From Panagrolaimus kolymaensis (Eukaryota; Nematoda; Chromadorea; Rhabditida; Panagrolaimidae), in the NCBI GenBank assembly GCA_028622995.1, contig JAJQJQ010000005.1:7130001-7194000 (forward strand): a stretch of 64,000 bases of DNA, written 5' to 3'. Positions 36,880 to 47,398 of the stretch are shown here, piece by piece. Below the pieces are notes generated by a model that had not been told where the DNA came from, did no database searches, and saw only the letters and a list, made by a program, of their open reading frames with translations. Made by a program: the position numbers and the translations under genes. Numbering within the stretch: position 1 is the stretch's first letter; the number at the start of each line of letters is the position of its first letter.

Positions 36880-37297
36880 GATTGATTTCTTCAGTTATTG
36901 AACGTAGAAAATATCTAAAAATGAATAATAATATTTAGACAGGAAAAATGAAGATGAAAACAAGTAAAAAAGGAGGATTTCGAAAAGTTTTTTTAGAAAA
37001 AATGGAAGCAAGACAAAAGTGCGCCTCGCATCGTTTCGTTGCAGGAAGAAAAACGTTCGTGTAAAAGCCTCAACAAAAAAGCGCTGTTTGAATTTAACGT
37101 TTTTTTAGATAAAAATTTTAGAACTTCGATGATAGCAACTTTTTTTAATAACAAAAAATTAATGCTGCGTTTAGCTACACAATTAACAGGATAAAAAACA
37201 GGAATTCATAGATTCTTTAAAATGTTTTTCAACGAAATTTTAATTAGAATATGCAATTTTCTGCATTTTCATGCCACCTTTCTTCATTGTTTTTAGA
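36880..37297. other. divergent intergenic region, no gene seen
   Basis: Spacer between SmE (minus) and the Lys-rich membrane protein locus (plus). It contains a GC-richer patch at about 37020-37080 and ends in a tgtttttag acceptor at about 37296 that opens the downstream transcript. It probably carries both promoters. Confidence 0.4.
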
Positions 37298-37405
37298 ATG
37301 TCAAAATCTTCCATCACATTGGTTGGTTATTCTTCCTTCGGTGAATTAGTATTGTTTCGTGTTGCTGTTGATTCAATTCTTCTAACCATCAAAGAACAAC
37401 GATGA
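37298..37405 (+). CDS. upstream ORF overlapping the next gene's start, 35 aa
   Basis: An ATG two bases after a tgtttttag acceptor opens a 35-codon frame (MSKSSITLVGYSSFGELV ... IKEQR) that stops at TGA 37403-37405. The stop overlaps the ATG of the following gene (ATGA at 37402-37405). If the transcript begins at that acceptor, ribosomes would meet this frame first and must re-initiate to make the membrane protein. It may be regulatory, a second product, or irrelevant if transcripts begin later. Confidence 0.4.
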   Translation: MSKSSITLVGYSSFGELVLFRVAVDSILLTIKEQR

Positions 37406-38219
37406 TTTTGTTCGCTCTTTTTTCACTTTTTGGTTGTGCTGTTGCTGAAATTACTGTAGAAAGTATCAATGATCTCAATAATGCTGTTGTAAGTTTACAA
37501 ACTGCTGTTATATTTCTTCTCCTTTTGGTTTGTGCTTACATGATTATTCGACTTGGTGATTTGGTCGCTTATATTATTAAATGGAGAAGTGAAAAGAAAG
37601 AAGTAAGTATGGTTTGTTTAATGATGCACTATTTCTGGGATTTTTTTATTTTCAAGAAGCAAAGAGTTATTTTGGGACCTATGTATTTTTAGTTATGCTT
37701 ACTTGTTTAATTTTAGGCTCTCAAGGAAAAGCAAAGATTGGTTAAAAAACGCAAGGGTGAGACCAAAGTCCCTCTTTCAGCTTCCAAATCAAAGTCAACA
37801 AAGAAAGCCAAAAAGGATAAGAAGAAACGAACATCGTCTCAAAAAAAGAACAAAAAACCCGCTGCTGTTTCAAAGGAAAGAAAATCTGCCAAGCCTGCTG
37901 TTGTTAAATCTGCTCTTGGTAAACCTTCAAAGCAAACTCCCGCAAACCCTTCTGCTGCAAAGCCTTCTTTTACTAAAAATTCAAAAGACGTATCATCAAA
38001 GTCTTCTTTCGCAAAGCCACCTACTGCTAACGATTATAAAGAAATTTCAGCCAAAGCAGCCAAGAACCATATTGCGTGAGTTTATTTTATATTATTTGAA
38101 ACTTATGTAATGAATTGATTTATAGAGAATTGTCAAAGCATGATGACTCATGGAAAGATCGACATCAACCAAGTTCCTCTCGTAAGAGCGCCGCTATTCC
38201 AGATGTTATGATGGCTTGA
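37402..38219 (+). CDS. single-pass membrane protein with Lys/Ser/Ala-rich tail, 217 aa
   Basis: Three exons: 37402-37602, 37717-38075 and 38126-38219. An N-terminal hydrophobic segment (MILFALFSLFGCAVAE) looks like a signal peptide. A short ectodomain follows, then a membrane helix AVIFLLLLVCAYMIIRLG, then a long positively charged low-complexity tail with KKAKKDKKKR and KPS/KPA repeats. It ends in KSAAIPDVMMA. I do not recognise a family. The tail is unlike ordinary receptors and might bind acidic partners. Orientation (short N-terminus outside, basic tail in the cytosol) follows the positive-inside rule. Translation may be governed by the overlapping upstream ORF. Confidence 0.75.
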
Positions 38220-38857
38220 AATGAATGAACAAATGCTTCAATGCTTCTTTTTTTCTCTTAGGATTATTGTATTTGAATAATTTATGCAGTTAATAAATAT
38301 GTTTAATCGTTTTTACCTTTTTGATAGCTCTTAGAGTTGGAGCATGTTTTTTTGGTTTTCCTATAACACATTTTATCTTCGGCATATTTTTAATCGTGCG
38401 ACGTTTGTGCTTTAGTTTTTTGGAAGTACAGTAATTTTTAAAAGATGATGATTGATAACTTTTGCAGCATATTTGGGACTTTGCAAGAATTTGAATCAGA
38501 AAATACAAACAACACCACATAATTTTGCTTTTTAAAACAAATAACTTTATCTTGACATGATGCTTTATTGGTAAAAGCTTAAATTATTATGCTTATAAAA
38601 GATTAATGCTTCCGTTTACCATTTTGATTGTGTCGCATATGGTGAAAGAGATTGTTGTGTCTTTCAAGAGGTTTATCGGAAGAATAAAAAAAATATGATA
38701 ATGAATGAGTAACGTGCTCACTCGCTTTTTATCATCATCATTCATTGTCGGTCGAAGAATTGGAAAAACCATTTGCGTTATTCTTTTCTTTTTTCTTCCA
38801 AATTTCAACAATTTTTTTTAAAATTGGTTCTTGAGTTTCAGGTAACAAATTAGAAAA
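38220..38857. other. intergenic, no gene seen
   Basis: It contains the 3' flank of the membrane-protein gene (AATAAA-like near 38292) and a tttcag acceptor at about 38841 that starts the lectin transcript. The minus-strand frames here are not linked to any convincing exon chain. Confidence 0.4.
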
Positions 38858-40493
38858 ATGAACAAATTAATTAATTTGTTTATTGGCTTAGTTTTTGGAA
38901 GTTTGACTTCTTTGGGTTTGCCACCAAACCGATTACCGCCTTTTGAAATACAAAATAAAGCAGCAAATTTTACTTGCGATGATGGATGGTTCACAATTAA
39001 TTCAAAGCAAATGTGCATCCGAATTCAAAATACACATTTGTAAGTTTCATTATGGCTAAAAACTGTTTGTTTTCACAATTTTCTTCCAATTAAAGATAAA
39101 AAACTTTTAGAAATTGGGCCGATGCCGAAGCTGATTGCGCTCAGTATGGGACTGATTTAGTATCCGTTACTGATGCCTTCCAAGAAGAAGAAATAAAAAG
39201 TAATCTTCCAAGCGGTTAAATTATTTTCCATCATTCATTTTTAAGATGTTACACAAAAATTTGGTGAATGCGATTATTATTGGTTAGGTGCTCGCCGTGG
39301 CTCTGATGGACATTTCGCTTGGAGTGATGGAGCTCCATTCACATATAGCAACTTTGGGCCAGGTATGGATTATGACCCTAATTTAAATTGCACTGATATC
39401 AATGGAAAATCAACAAATTGGGTAATCATTCTTTTGTTTACTGTTGCAACTATTTAAAGAATTAAAGTTTTAAGCACACATGGGATTGCATGGATAAAAA
39501 TTGTTTTATTTGTGAAAAGCCTCCACAAGGTTTTGCTAGTTATAAAGATTGTAATGAAGTCAAAGCAGCTGGTCAAACAAAGTAAAACACTTTTTTTAAT
39601 GCAGTTAAAATACATACTAAATGGAAAATTTCAGGAGCGGTATTTATGAAATTATCGTGGGTGGATCTCCAGCTAAAGTTTATTGTGATATGGATACTGA
39701 AGGTGGTGGATGGACGGTCATTCAACAGTACGTTCGTGAGATAAAAGCTTTTCCAAAGTTCGAAGGATTTTTAGACGAGTTGATAACACTTTAGAATTTT
39801 GGAATCAAAATTGGAATAATTATAAAATAGGCTTTGGCACTCTTGGAGAAGTAACTTTATCCTCTGAAAAAAAAGGGTTTCTTATTCGAATTTTAAATTT
39901 CAGGCCAATAACTTTTGGGCAGGAAATGATTTAATTCATGAAATCTCTTCAAAAGATTCCACAGTTGTACTTCGAGTTGATTTGTGGGGTGATCGAGATC
40001 CAAATTCCCCTTACAAAAATGATTATTGGTGGAGTGAATTTTATTTTCGATTGGATGATGAATCCACCGATTACACTCTCCATGTTGAAACAAGAAAACA
40101 AAGCCCCGATGATTGGACGGGCACCGGTAATGCAAGTACAGCATGGTATGATGTAACATGTACAGATGGAGTTAAATTTTCAACTGTTGATCGAATAAAT
40201 GATCCTATGCCTAAATGTGTTACAGATTATCATCTCGGGTAAGAACTTTAGAACTTTTTTGATAATATGCCTATTTCAATAAATGTGACAAATGCCAAAA
40301 GATACATTAACCTACTGAAAATATAAACCCTTATTTTAGAGGTTGGTGGTTACATTATTGTTCCACCATTTCACTTAATGGCGAATACACTCCCACAAAA
40401 TTCGCTGATGGTTATGGCTTCATTTGGCTCGTTGATGGATATTACATGATAAATCCCGTGAAATCTCGAATGTCGTTGAGGAAAGAAGCTTAA
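38858..40493 (+). CDS. secreted C-type lectin plus fibrinogen-domain fusion protein, 408 aa
   Basis: Eight exons: 38858-39039, 39111-39214, 39246-39421, 39475-39581, 39635-39727, 39775-39850, 39904-40238 and 40340-40493. A signal peptide (INLFIGLVFGSLTSLG) is followed by a C-type lectin domain: CDDGWFTIN, NWADAEADCAQYG, YYWLGARRGSDGHFAWSDG, NCFICEKPP. Next comes a fibrinogen-related domain: SGIYEIIVGG, VYCDMDTEGGGWTVIQQ, NFWAGNDLIHEIS, VKFSTVDRIND, GGWWLHYCSTISLNGEYTP. The usual sugar-coordinating EPN/QPD triplet is not evident, so classical calcium-dependent sugar binding is doubtful. Such secreted lectins commonly act in gut or immune recognition, which is inference here. The ATG follows a tttcag acceptor. 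Confidence 0.9.
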
Positions 40494-41025
40494 AATTGAA
40501 TTATTGATTATATCTTTTCTTTGATAAAAAATAAAGCTTTTGCATCCTTACAATTAATGAATTTATTGACTTACAAAACTATGGAAATCCAAAAAAGTAA
40601 AAACCAAACAAATTTAAATACAAAGAAAGTGTTCACAAAATTGAAGTTTAAAAACCAATAAAACTTCATAAATAAATTCAGCCACTCAATCACCTTCCGA
40701 TTTTTAGAATTTAAACTTTGCTTATTATAGAAATTCTTCAACCGTCGTTTAATTGTTCCAAACTTCAATTTGTTTTTGTTATTATTTTAAATAGAGTAAA
40801 ACACATAAAAAAAATAAGAGATCGGAACTATTTTTTGAGGTTTACGTAGTTTCAAAAAAATCAAATAATAAAAAAGAATTAATTATTTCATCCATTCTTC
40901 ATTTCTTAGGTCATCCCTCTTCATCTTCTTCACCTAAGGAAAGAGACTTAATTATTCCTCGAAATTGTCACGCAAAATTTATTTCATTCAAGGTTACAAT
41001 CATCATCAAAAAGGATTAATAAAGG
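40494..41025. other. intergenic, no gene seen
   Basis: Short AT-rich spacer between two secreted-protein genes on the same strand. An AATAAA at about 40530 ends the lectin gene, and a ttcaag acceptor-like site lies about 33 bases before the next ATG. Confidence 0.4.
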
Positions 41026-42481
41026 ATGAGAAGGAAATCGTATTTTGTAATAATTATTTTAACAATATTTTGTAAAAATAAAAGTTTAGATGCTTGTATG
41101 GCAACAACAGCGGTTTCAAGGTAAACGAATTTATTTTTTGTTTTTTTTTCAAAGTAATTACATTTTTTTAGCCCAATCACTACGATAGCTCCAACGTAAG
41201 TTTTAAATTTGCAGAAAACTCATTTTTAAAATTGTGTTAAAGAACCACAACCACTACTCAAGCAACAACAACAACGACCATCCCAACAACAACTACTACT
41301 ACAACTCCAACCACAACGTAAGAATTTTATTATTAAAGCTTTCATTAAATTTTATCCTAATGACAAAAACTTTAAATGTGGAATATTTTTTTTATTAATA
41401 TCTTTTCCAATTTCGAAGCTTGTGATTGTCGGCTTTTTCCTTCTTTTTTCTATCAGACTATGGATTTAAAAAATTTATTTTCTCTCTACAGAATAACCAC
41501 AACTCCAACAACAACTACTACGACGACTCCAACAACTACTACAACCACAACACCGACTACCACGTAAGAATTTAATTTAATTGTTTTGTTTTCCCTCTGC
41601 TGGCAAATTTTTTGAATACTTGAATACTGTTTTTTCCATTCCAAAAGGATTCAAAGTTTTATGTTTTCTTTAATATTTGACTTTTTATTCGCTTCTTTTG
41701 ACTAAAATTTATTGCTTTTGTATGCAGCAGTACCACAACAACTCCTACAACAACTACCACAACGACTCCCACCACAACCACAACTACGACTCCAACAACA
41801 ACAACGTTAGTTCTGCATTTTTCAGCACCACATAACATTTAAAATCATGTTTCACAATCACAAAATTTCAACTTTCTTTAAACCATTCTCGTACTCATCT
41901 TGCTTACTTTACCTTTGTTGCATATCCGTCTTTTCTCCTCTCTTCTCTTTCAAGCTTTGCACGTTATATGCTTGAATTTAAAAATGTGTATTGTTTTCAG
42001 AACAACTACTACTCCAACCACCACGACCACATCAACAACCACCACCACGACTACAACAACGACCACAACTACAACAGCTGGACCATGCGCTTCATGTACG
42101 ATTGCTCAATTAGGTTTAGAAAATTTAGGGGCTGGATATGTTGATCCAATGGCAGGTCCAATAACACCTGTTGGCGGATGCTCCACGGTAGCTGTCACAT
42201 GCACAACAGAAATTGGAGGAACTATTTATATGGGTAATTAATTATCATTTCTCTAAATTTCGATAAACTTCATTTATCCTTTAGATTTCAATAATGGGGT
42301 CTACCAACCAGATTTCAATCAGGCATATTTGTTCTCTAATTAGACGTTTAATTAATTGTATGCATTCTTATAGGAGCCATCAGTAACAGCAACATTTACT
42401 TGTGATTCAAATGGAGATTGGAGCTATACAAACGCCGGTGGAACAGCAATAATAACGGAAGTTTCATGTTTAGATTTCTAA
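41026..42481 (+). CDS. secreted Thr-rich mucin-like protein with C6 (DUF281-like) domain, 240 aa
   Basis: Eight exons: 41026-41120, 41172-41195, 41243-41317, 41492-41563, 41728-41805, 42001-42233, 42285-42322 and 42374-42481. A signal peptide (SYFVIIILTIFC) precedes about 110 residues that are nearly all Thr with spaced Pro, a heavy O-glycosylation region. The C-terminal ~85 residues have six cysteines (CASCTIAQLG, GGCSTVAVTC, FTCDSNGDWSY, VSCLDF), matching the layout of the nematode DUF281/C6 domain. Intron 7 uses a GC donor (CAG|gcatat). It probably belongs to a mucus or cuticle-surface layer. The role is inferred from composition. Confidence 0.82.
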
Positions 42482-42679
42482 TAAAACAGTTCAAAACAAA
42501 AAAGTTTATTAAAAATAATAACAATGCAAACATCACAAAAAGAGAAATATGCAATACAATAAAACAAAAATCTTAAAAAATGATAAAAGGCTTTAAAAAC
42601 AGCAATGCTTCTCTTCTTGTGTAATAAAAAATTCTTTAACAATTTGAGATCAAAGAGGAACCATAAAACTTTGCACGAT

Positions 42680-44270
42680 TTACCATTGCCAATCATATTG
42701 TCCTTGATACATACTTTGATTATTTGCACCAGCTGGTTGAAAATGTTGACGAGTAACATGTGTATTTGCAGAAGAATTTCCTCCCATAGCATCAACATCC
42801 ATTGAGAAATCTTGATTTTGTGCAGCAAGACTAGCATAACTTGGACCAGTAGGACGTTGGGGTTGTTGCTGATATTGAGTTTGCTGCGATTGATAGTTTG
42901 CATATAGTTGATCAACAGTGTTGGCAGGTCTTCCTTGAAGTTGACGAGATTGTGGAATTTGAGATGGTTGAAGGCGAGGGTTGCTATTGAAATAACGAAG
43001 ATCAGGTGCAACAGGAACTTCAGGAAGTTGCGAAGCAATGGAAGGTCGATTATTTTGAAATTGCTTTTGTTGTTCTGGAGTATACATCATTGGCGGTTGA
43101 CCAGTTGAATAATGTCCAGAATATCCATTAGATAATTGTTGATAAGTGTTAACATTTGGTTGAGCACCACCACCAATAGGAATAGCATTTACGCTACTCA
43201 AAGCAGCAGGAGGAACAAGACGTGTCATTTTCGCAGTTGGAATTCGAGTTGATTCTTCTACCGGCTTCTTAGTAACAATTTTCACAAGCTGGTCAACAGG
43301 AGTTAATGAAACAACCAACTCACTGAGCTTTCCATTCTTTATCTAAAAATAACGGACTATGTATTGCAATGAAGTAAAATTTGAACCAAACTTGTTCACG
43401 AAGAGCGATGTAGATAGCACCCAACATATTTCTTCCTTTTCCAACTGTAGGAACATTCTTAGCTGTTTTGGTACTAAGTGGAAATCCAATAGGAAACTGA
43501 AAATGAAAGAAGTTTACATATAAAATACGATAATGGTATCCTCCTACCTTTAGCTTTTCATCTTTCTTTTCTTTGCTTCCAGCCCAATCTTTGACATATT
43601 TAATAGGACAGCCCGTACCAAAGAAATCATCAAGTGGAAATGGATGACAAATAATTTTATCACCAGTTGAAAGAAGATGTTCACGAAAAGCTGTGCTTTG
43701 TTTAACTTTTTCAAGTAATGCTTTTTGGATGATTTCAACGCCACAAGTTGTTCGCCATTCATCGACTGTTTTACGAGTAACCTGAAGATGTCAATGCATT
43801 AATGAATAATCATAATAAAAACTTACTCCTTTTTCACGAAGAATTTCTCTTGCAACACCACTGAAGTTTTTAATTTTAGGATCACCGAATCTGTCAGTTG
43901 CGTCTTTAGTCAAATCAAAAACTTTCATCTTTTGGTAGTAATGATCAACACTTCTGTATACAATATCATCGATACTAATATCTGTCTAAAATATACATGA
44001 TAAGTAAAAGGCGTCATCAATGATAAAAAAAAGTTTACCCAGAATTGTAAAGTAAACATATTATTGTAACCATGGAAAAATTCAAAGTTGTTTTCAGTTA
44101 CTGGAAATTCCTTAGATTCAGTACCATCAGAAAGCCCTTCATACTAAAAAAAATGAAATTTTAAAAAATCATAAAAGCTAAAAAAAACTTACAGGAAAAA
44201 ATACAGAATGTCCACCGTTATGAACTTTCTTAGTTATTCTTCCACCACCGCCACGAGGTCTTGCATACAT
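42680..44270 (-). CDS. NADAR (YbiA-like) domain protein with Gln-rich tail, 447 aa
   Basis: Six exons: 44270-44193, 44143-44039, 43985-43827, 43781-43548, 43496-43392 and 43342-42680. After a Gly-rich start (RPRGGGGRITKK), residues ~30-240 show NADAR motifs: EFFHGYNNMFTLQFW, VYRSVDHYYQKMKVF, IIQKALLEKVKQ, LLSTGDKIICHPFPLDDFFG and GRNMLGAIYIALREQ. NADAR domains are linked to NAD/ADP-ribose chemistry, and some bacterial ones remove ADP-ribose from guanine in DNA. The C-terminal ~200 residues are disordered and rich in Gln, Asn, Pro and Tyr, suggesting phase separation or RNA/protein binding. Substrate in animals is not known to me. A perfect TGACGTCA site lies 364 bases upstream. Confidence 0.85.
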
Positions 44271-45844
44271 ATTTGAATTTTGTTAATAATAATATTAAAG
44301 CAAAGCTGAAAATTTTTATAACAAAGTTTTGAAATAAAATCAATCAATCACGTTCAAATCAAATGTAAAAAAGAGTTCTTCTTTTTCTTTGAAGTTTAGC
44401 AGATAAAACTATTGCAGGCATAAAGCCAACGCACATTCTTTTACGAGATTTTGAAAAAGTTTACTAAAACTAAAAAAAGGAAGCAAGGAAATATGTAAGA
44501 ATTCTAAAATATTTTATTTATAGTTTGTTTAGCTTTTTCACCAATACTAATCAAAAAGTTTAATAATTGTTAATATTTTCCCACCACTTTATGATTATGA
44601 AAAAGTACGGTTGATTGTGATTAAAAAAATTAATGACGTCATTGATTGTTTAGATCTCCAAGATTAGCAATATTTATCGTGTACTTTTTTTTCTTACGGT
44701 ATTATAAACGCGTTTCAAATTATGCTTTTTTTTAACCTCGTCACAACCATTAATTAAATTTGATGATACAAACATTGAAGTTCGCGCTATTAAATGATAT
44801 TGCGACGGTCTTTTTTCCTGAAGGTAACCCAAAATTATGTTCCTTCAATTTATTTTTCTTTTAATTCCAAAGTCATTTTTATGTTTCTTTCTAACATACG
44901 CGTTTTCAATTTTCTTTTCATGCTGAAAAGAACACACATTTTCTTCGTAGCTTCTATGAAAGAAGAAGGAAAAAAATTTTGTTTTGTCCTTTGACGTTAT
45001 TTGTTCTTCTTTTTCTTTTATATTCTTTTTTTTTTTTTCATACACACCTTTTTAGACATTCAAAAAATACGTCAAAGCTTTTTTTCTTCTTCACAAAACG
45101 CGAGAAAAAAAGGAACTAACAAGATTAAAAGAAAATATGTGTGAAAACTTATAAAATATTCGCAAGATAAATAAAAATCTTATGCTTTTGAAGGATATGT
45201 TCGTCATCGCTGAAACATACCTCCAGCATATTTATATGTACACATAGTTGATTGAATTAATAAATTAAATTTTTGAGAATTCAAGTTGTTGTTTTTAAAG
45301 TTCGAGTATTTTTTTTGACATAAACTGTATCGATAGAAGAAAACATTCTCACCGCGATCGCGTTATATTATTATTGGCAATGATCCAAACCAGCATCATT
45401 GAAATATTGAATTCAATGAATCAGGAGAGAAGGATCAACGAAGTCTCTCATCGAAGTGTACTTCTCCATTTTTTGTTTGTTAATAAAATACCAGTTTATC
45501 CGTTTTTTCTTTTTAAATTCATTCACTTCTTTCTGCTATCGATTTTTTTTGCTCAATCAAACGTTTTTTCTTTTACAAATTTTTTTCTCTTCATCGCGAA
45601 ATGTCTCTCCTAGTTTTTTTTGTTGCTTGCCTTAGATTTGCTTGTTGTTACTTAATGGAATAACTGCCTTTAATGGCAACAGCTTTTTTCTCACGCTATT
45701 ACTTGATAATTCCCCCGAGAGACGAATGAACGAAGAGGAAAAAAAGGATTTTAGCTTTTCGTGAAATTGATTTTTTTGACACATTTTTTATGCATTTAAC
45801 TTGTTGAAAGCTTCTTTACTTTTTTATATTTGTTTTTTTTAGTT
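44271..45844. other. divergent intergenic region, no gene seen
   Basis: It separates the NADAR gene (minus) and the RhoGAP gene (plus). AATGACGTCATT, a perfect extended CRE/ATF palindrome, lies at 44632-44643. A ttttttag acceptor at about 45842 opens the RhoGAP transcript. No convincing exon was found in the T-rich frames around 44.8-45.6 kb. Confidence 0.45.
44632..44643. promoter_or_regulatory. CRE/ATF-like palindrome upstream of the NADAR gene
   Basis: AATGACGTCATT is a 12-base perfect palindrome with the full cAMP-response-element core TGACGTCA, recognised by bZIP factors (CREB/ATF, XBP1 types). It lies about 360 bases upstream of the NADAR gene start in an AT-rich spacer. Function is inferred from sequence only. 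Confidence 0.35.
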
Positions 45845-47398
45845 ATGACAGCTCCAAGTTCATCATCAAAAAATGATGAATTTGTTGAACCATCGAATGG
45901 CTTTGAAGAAGATGATATGCTAACGCCATCAGATAATCAACATCAATTTCTTGAAAGTGAAAATTTTGAACACGAATTAGGAACAACAGGACTTGAAGAT
46001 CCATTCAGTGAAAATTTCTCGGATATTGCTCGTTATAATATTGTTGACGTTATTGCTGATGGAGATTTGGTTGCAAGGTGAAAGGGCTTTCTTTTTCAAT
46101 GTCTTTTTTTCTTACAGTAATCTTGTTTTTAGGCCAATCATTGTTATTTATGCTTATCGTCTTCCATCAAATAGAGAACTTGATCATCAAAAATTTCTAC
46201 GGTACTTACAACATACTCTTGATAAATTCGTGGACTTGGATTACTCAATTGTTTATTGTCATTATGGTTTACAAAGCAATAATAAGCCACCATTAAAGTG
46301 GTTGGTGCAAGCTTATCAAGTATTGGATCGAAGGTATATTACTGCTCTATTTTTATCGTTAACATTGTGTGTTTCAGGTATAAGAAGAATTTGAAAGCGT
46401 TATTTCTCGTACATCCTTCAACATTTATTCGAATCGTATGGAATATATTTAAACCATTTATTTCACTTAAATTTGAACGTAAAGTGCATTATGTAAATTA
46501 CCTTCATGAACTCAATACTTATATTCGTATCGCTCAACTTAATCTTCCTCAAGTTATTATTGATCATGATATGAGCCTTGTTTCAACTTCTAAGAAGGCA
46601 TTATTATTTGGACGACCGGCTCCTCCGGCTCCACCAAGACCAACTCAACAATTTAATGTTTCTTTAGAGTTGTAAGCTTGTTTGTCATTTTTTTATAATT
46701 AACACTTGACATATTTTTAGCATTTTGGAAAATCATCCTGATTACATGGTACCTCCGTTGGTTGTTTCATTGATAGAATTCTTAAGAAATTATGGCTTAG
46801 AAATTGAAGGAATCTTTCGCCGATCTGCTGAATTAAATGCGATTACAAGATTGCAAGAAAGAATTAATTTAGGTAAGCGATTTTTTCATAGTTTATTTGA
46901 ACCATATAGTTTATTTTAGGCAAAGAGGTCGATTGGATAAATGATCCTGAATATGTCAACAACATGGATAAAGCTGTTATTCATGCTGCTGTATTACTTA
47001 AAACATTCCTTCGAAGTCTTGGTGAACCTGTAATAACAAATAAATTGTATCCGAAGCTGCTTGAAATCCAAGGTAAACACTCTTCCTTATCATCATCCTA
47101 TTACTCCTTTAATATGTCTTTTTCAGAACCCAAATCCAATACTGAAGCTGTTAGAAATTTCGTTTGGACTTTGAAACCTTCCAATTTTCTCTTACTCAAA
47201 ACTGTGGTTCAATTTTTAACTGAAGTTGCTGCACATTCTCATAAGAATTTGATGACACCTGATAACCTTGGAGTAGTGTTTGGTCCAAATTTAACATGGC
47301 CAACTGATCAACAAGTGCCTATAACTCAAATAATTCATTTAAATAATTTTTGTGCAAAATTGATTGTTGATTACGAAGTAATTTTCGAAAAACAATAA
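45845..47398 (+). CDS. ARHGAP1: p50RhoGAP-type protein (Sec14/BCH plus RhoGAP), 434 aa
   Basis: Six exons: 45845-46077, 46133-46333, 46378-46671, 46721-46872, 46920-47072 and 47127-47398. An acidic N-terminus precedes a Sec14/BCH-type domain (IVIYAYRLPSNRELDH, YKKNLKALFLVHPSTFIRIV), which binds lipid or small GTPases. Next come a proline-rich SH3-binding linker (GRPAPPAPPRPTQQ) and a RhoGAP domain with the arginine finger in GIFRRSAELNAI and the helices KTFLRSLGEPVI and NLGVVFGPNL. It stimulates GTP hydrolysis by Rho/Cdc42-like GTPases at membranes. Domain order and length match ARHGAP1/8. The ATG lies two bases after a ttttttag acceptor, suggesting trans-splicing. Confidence 0.94.
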
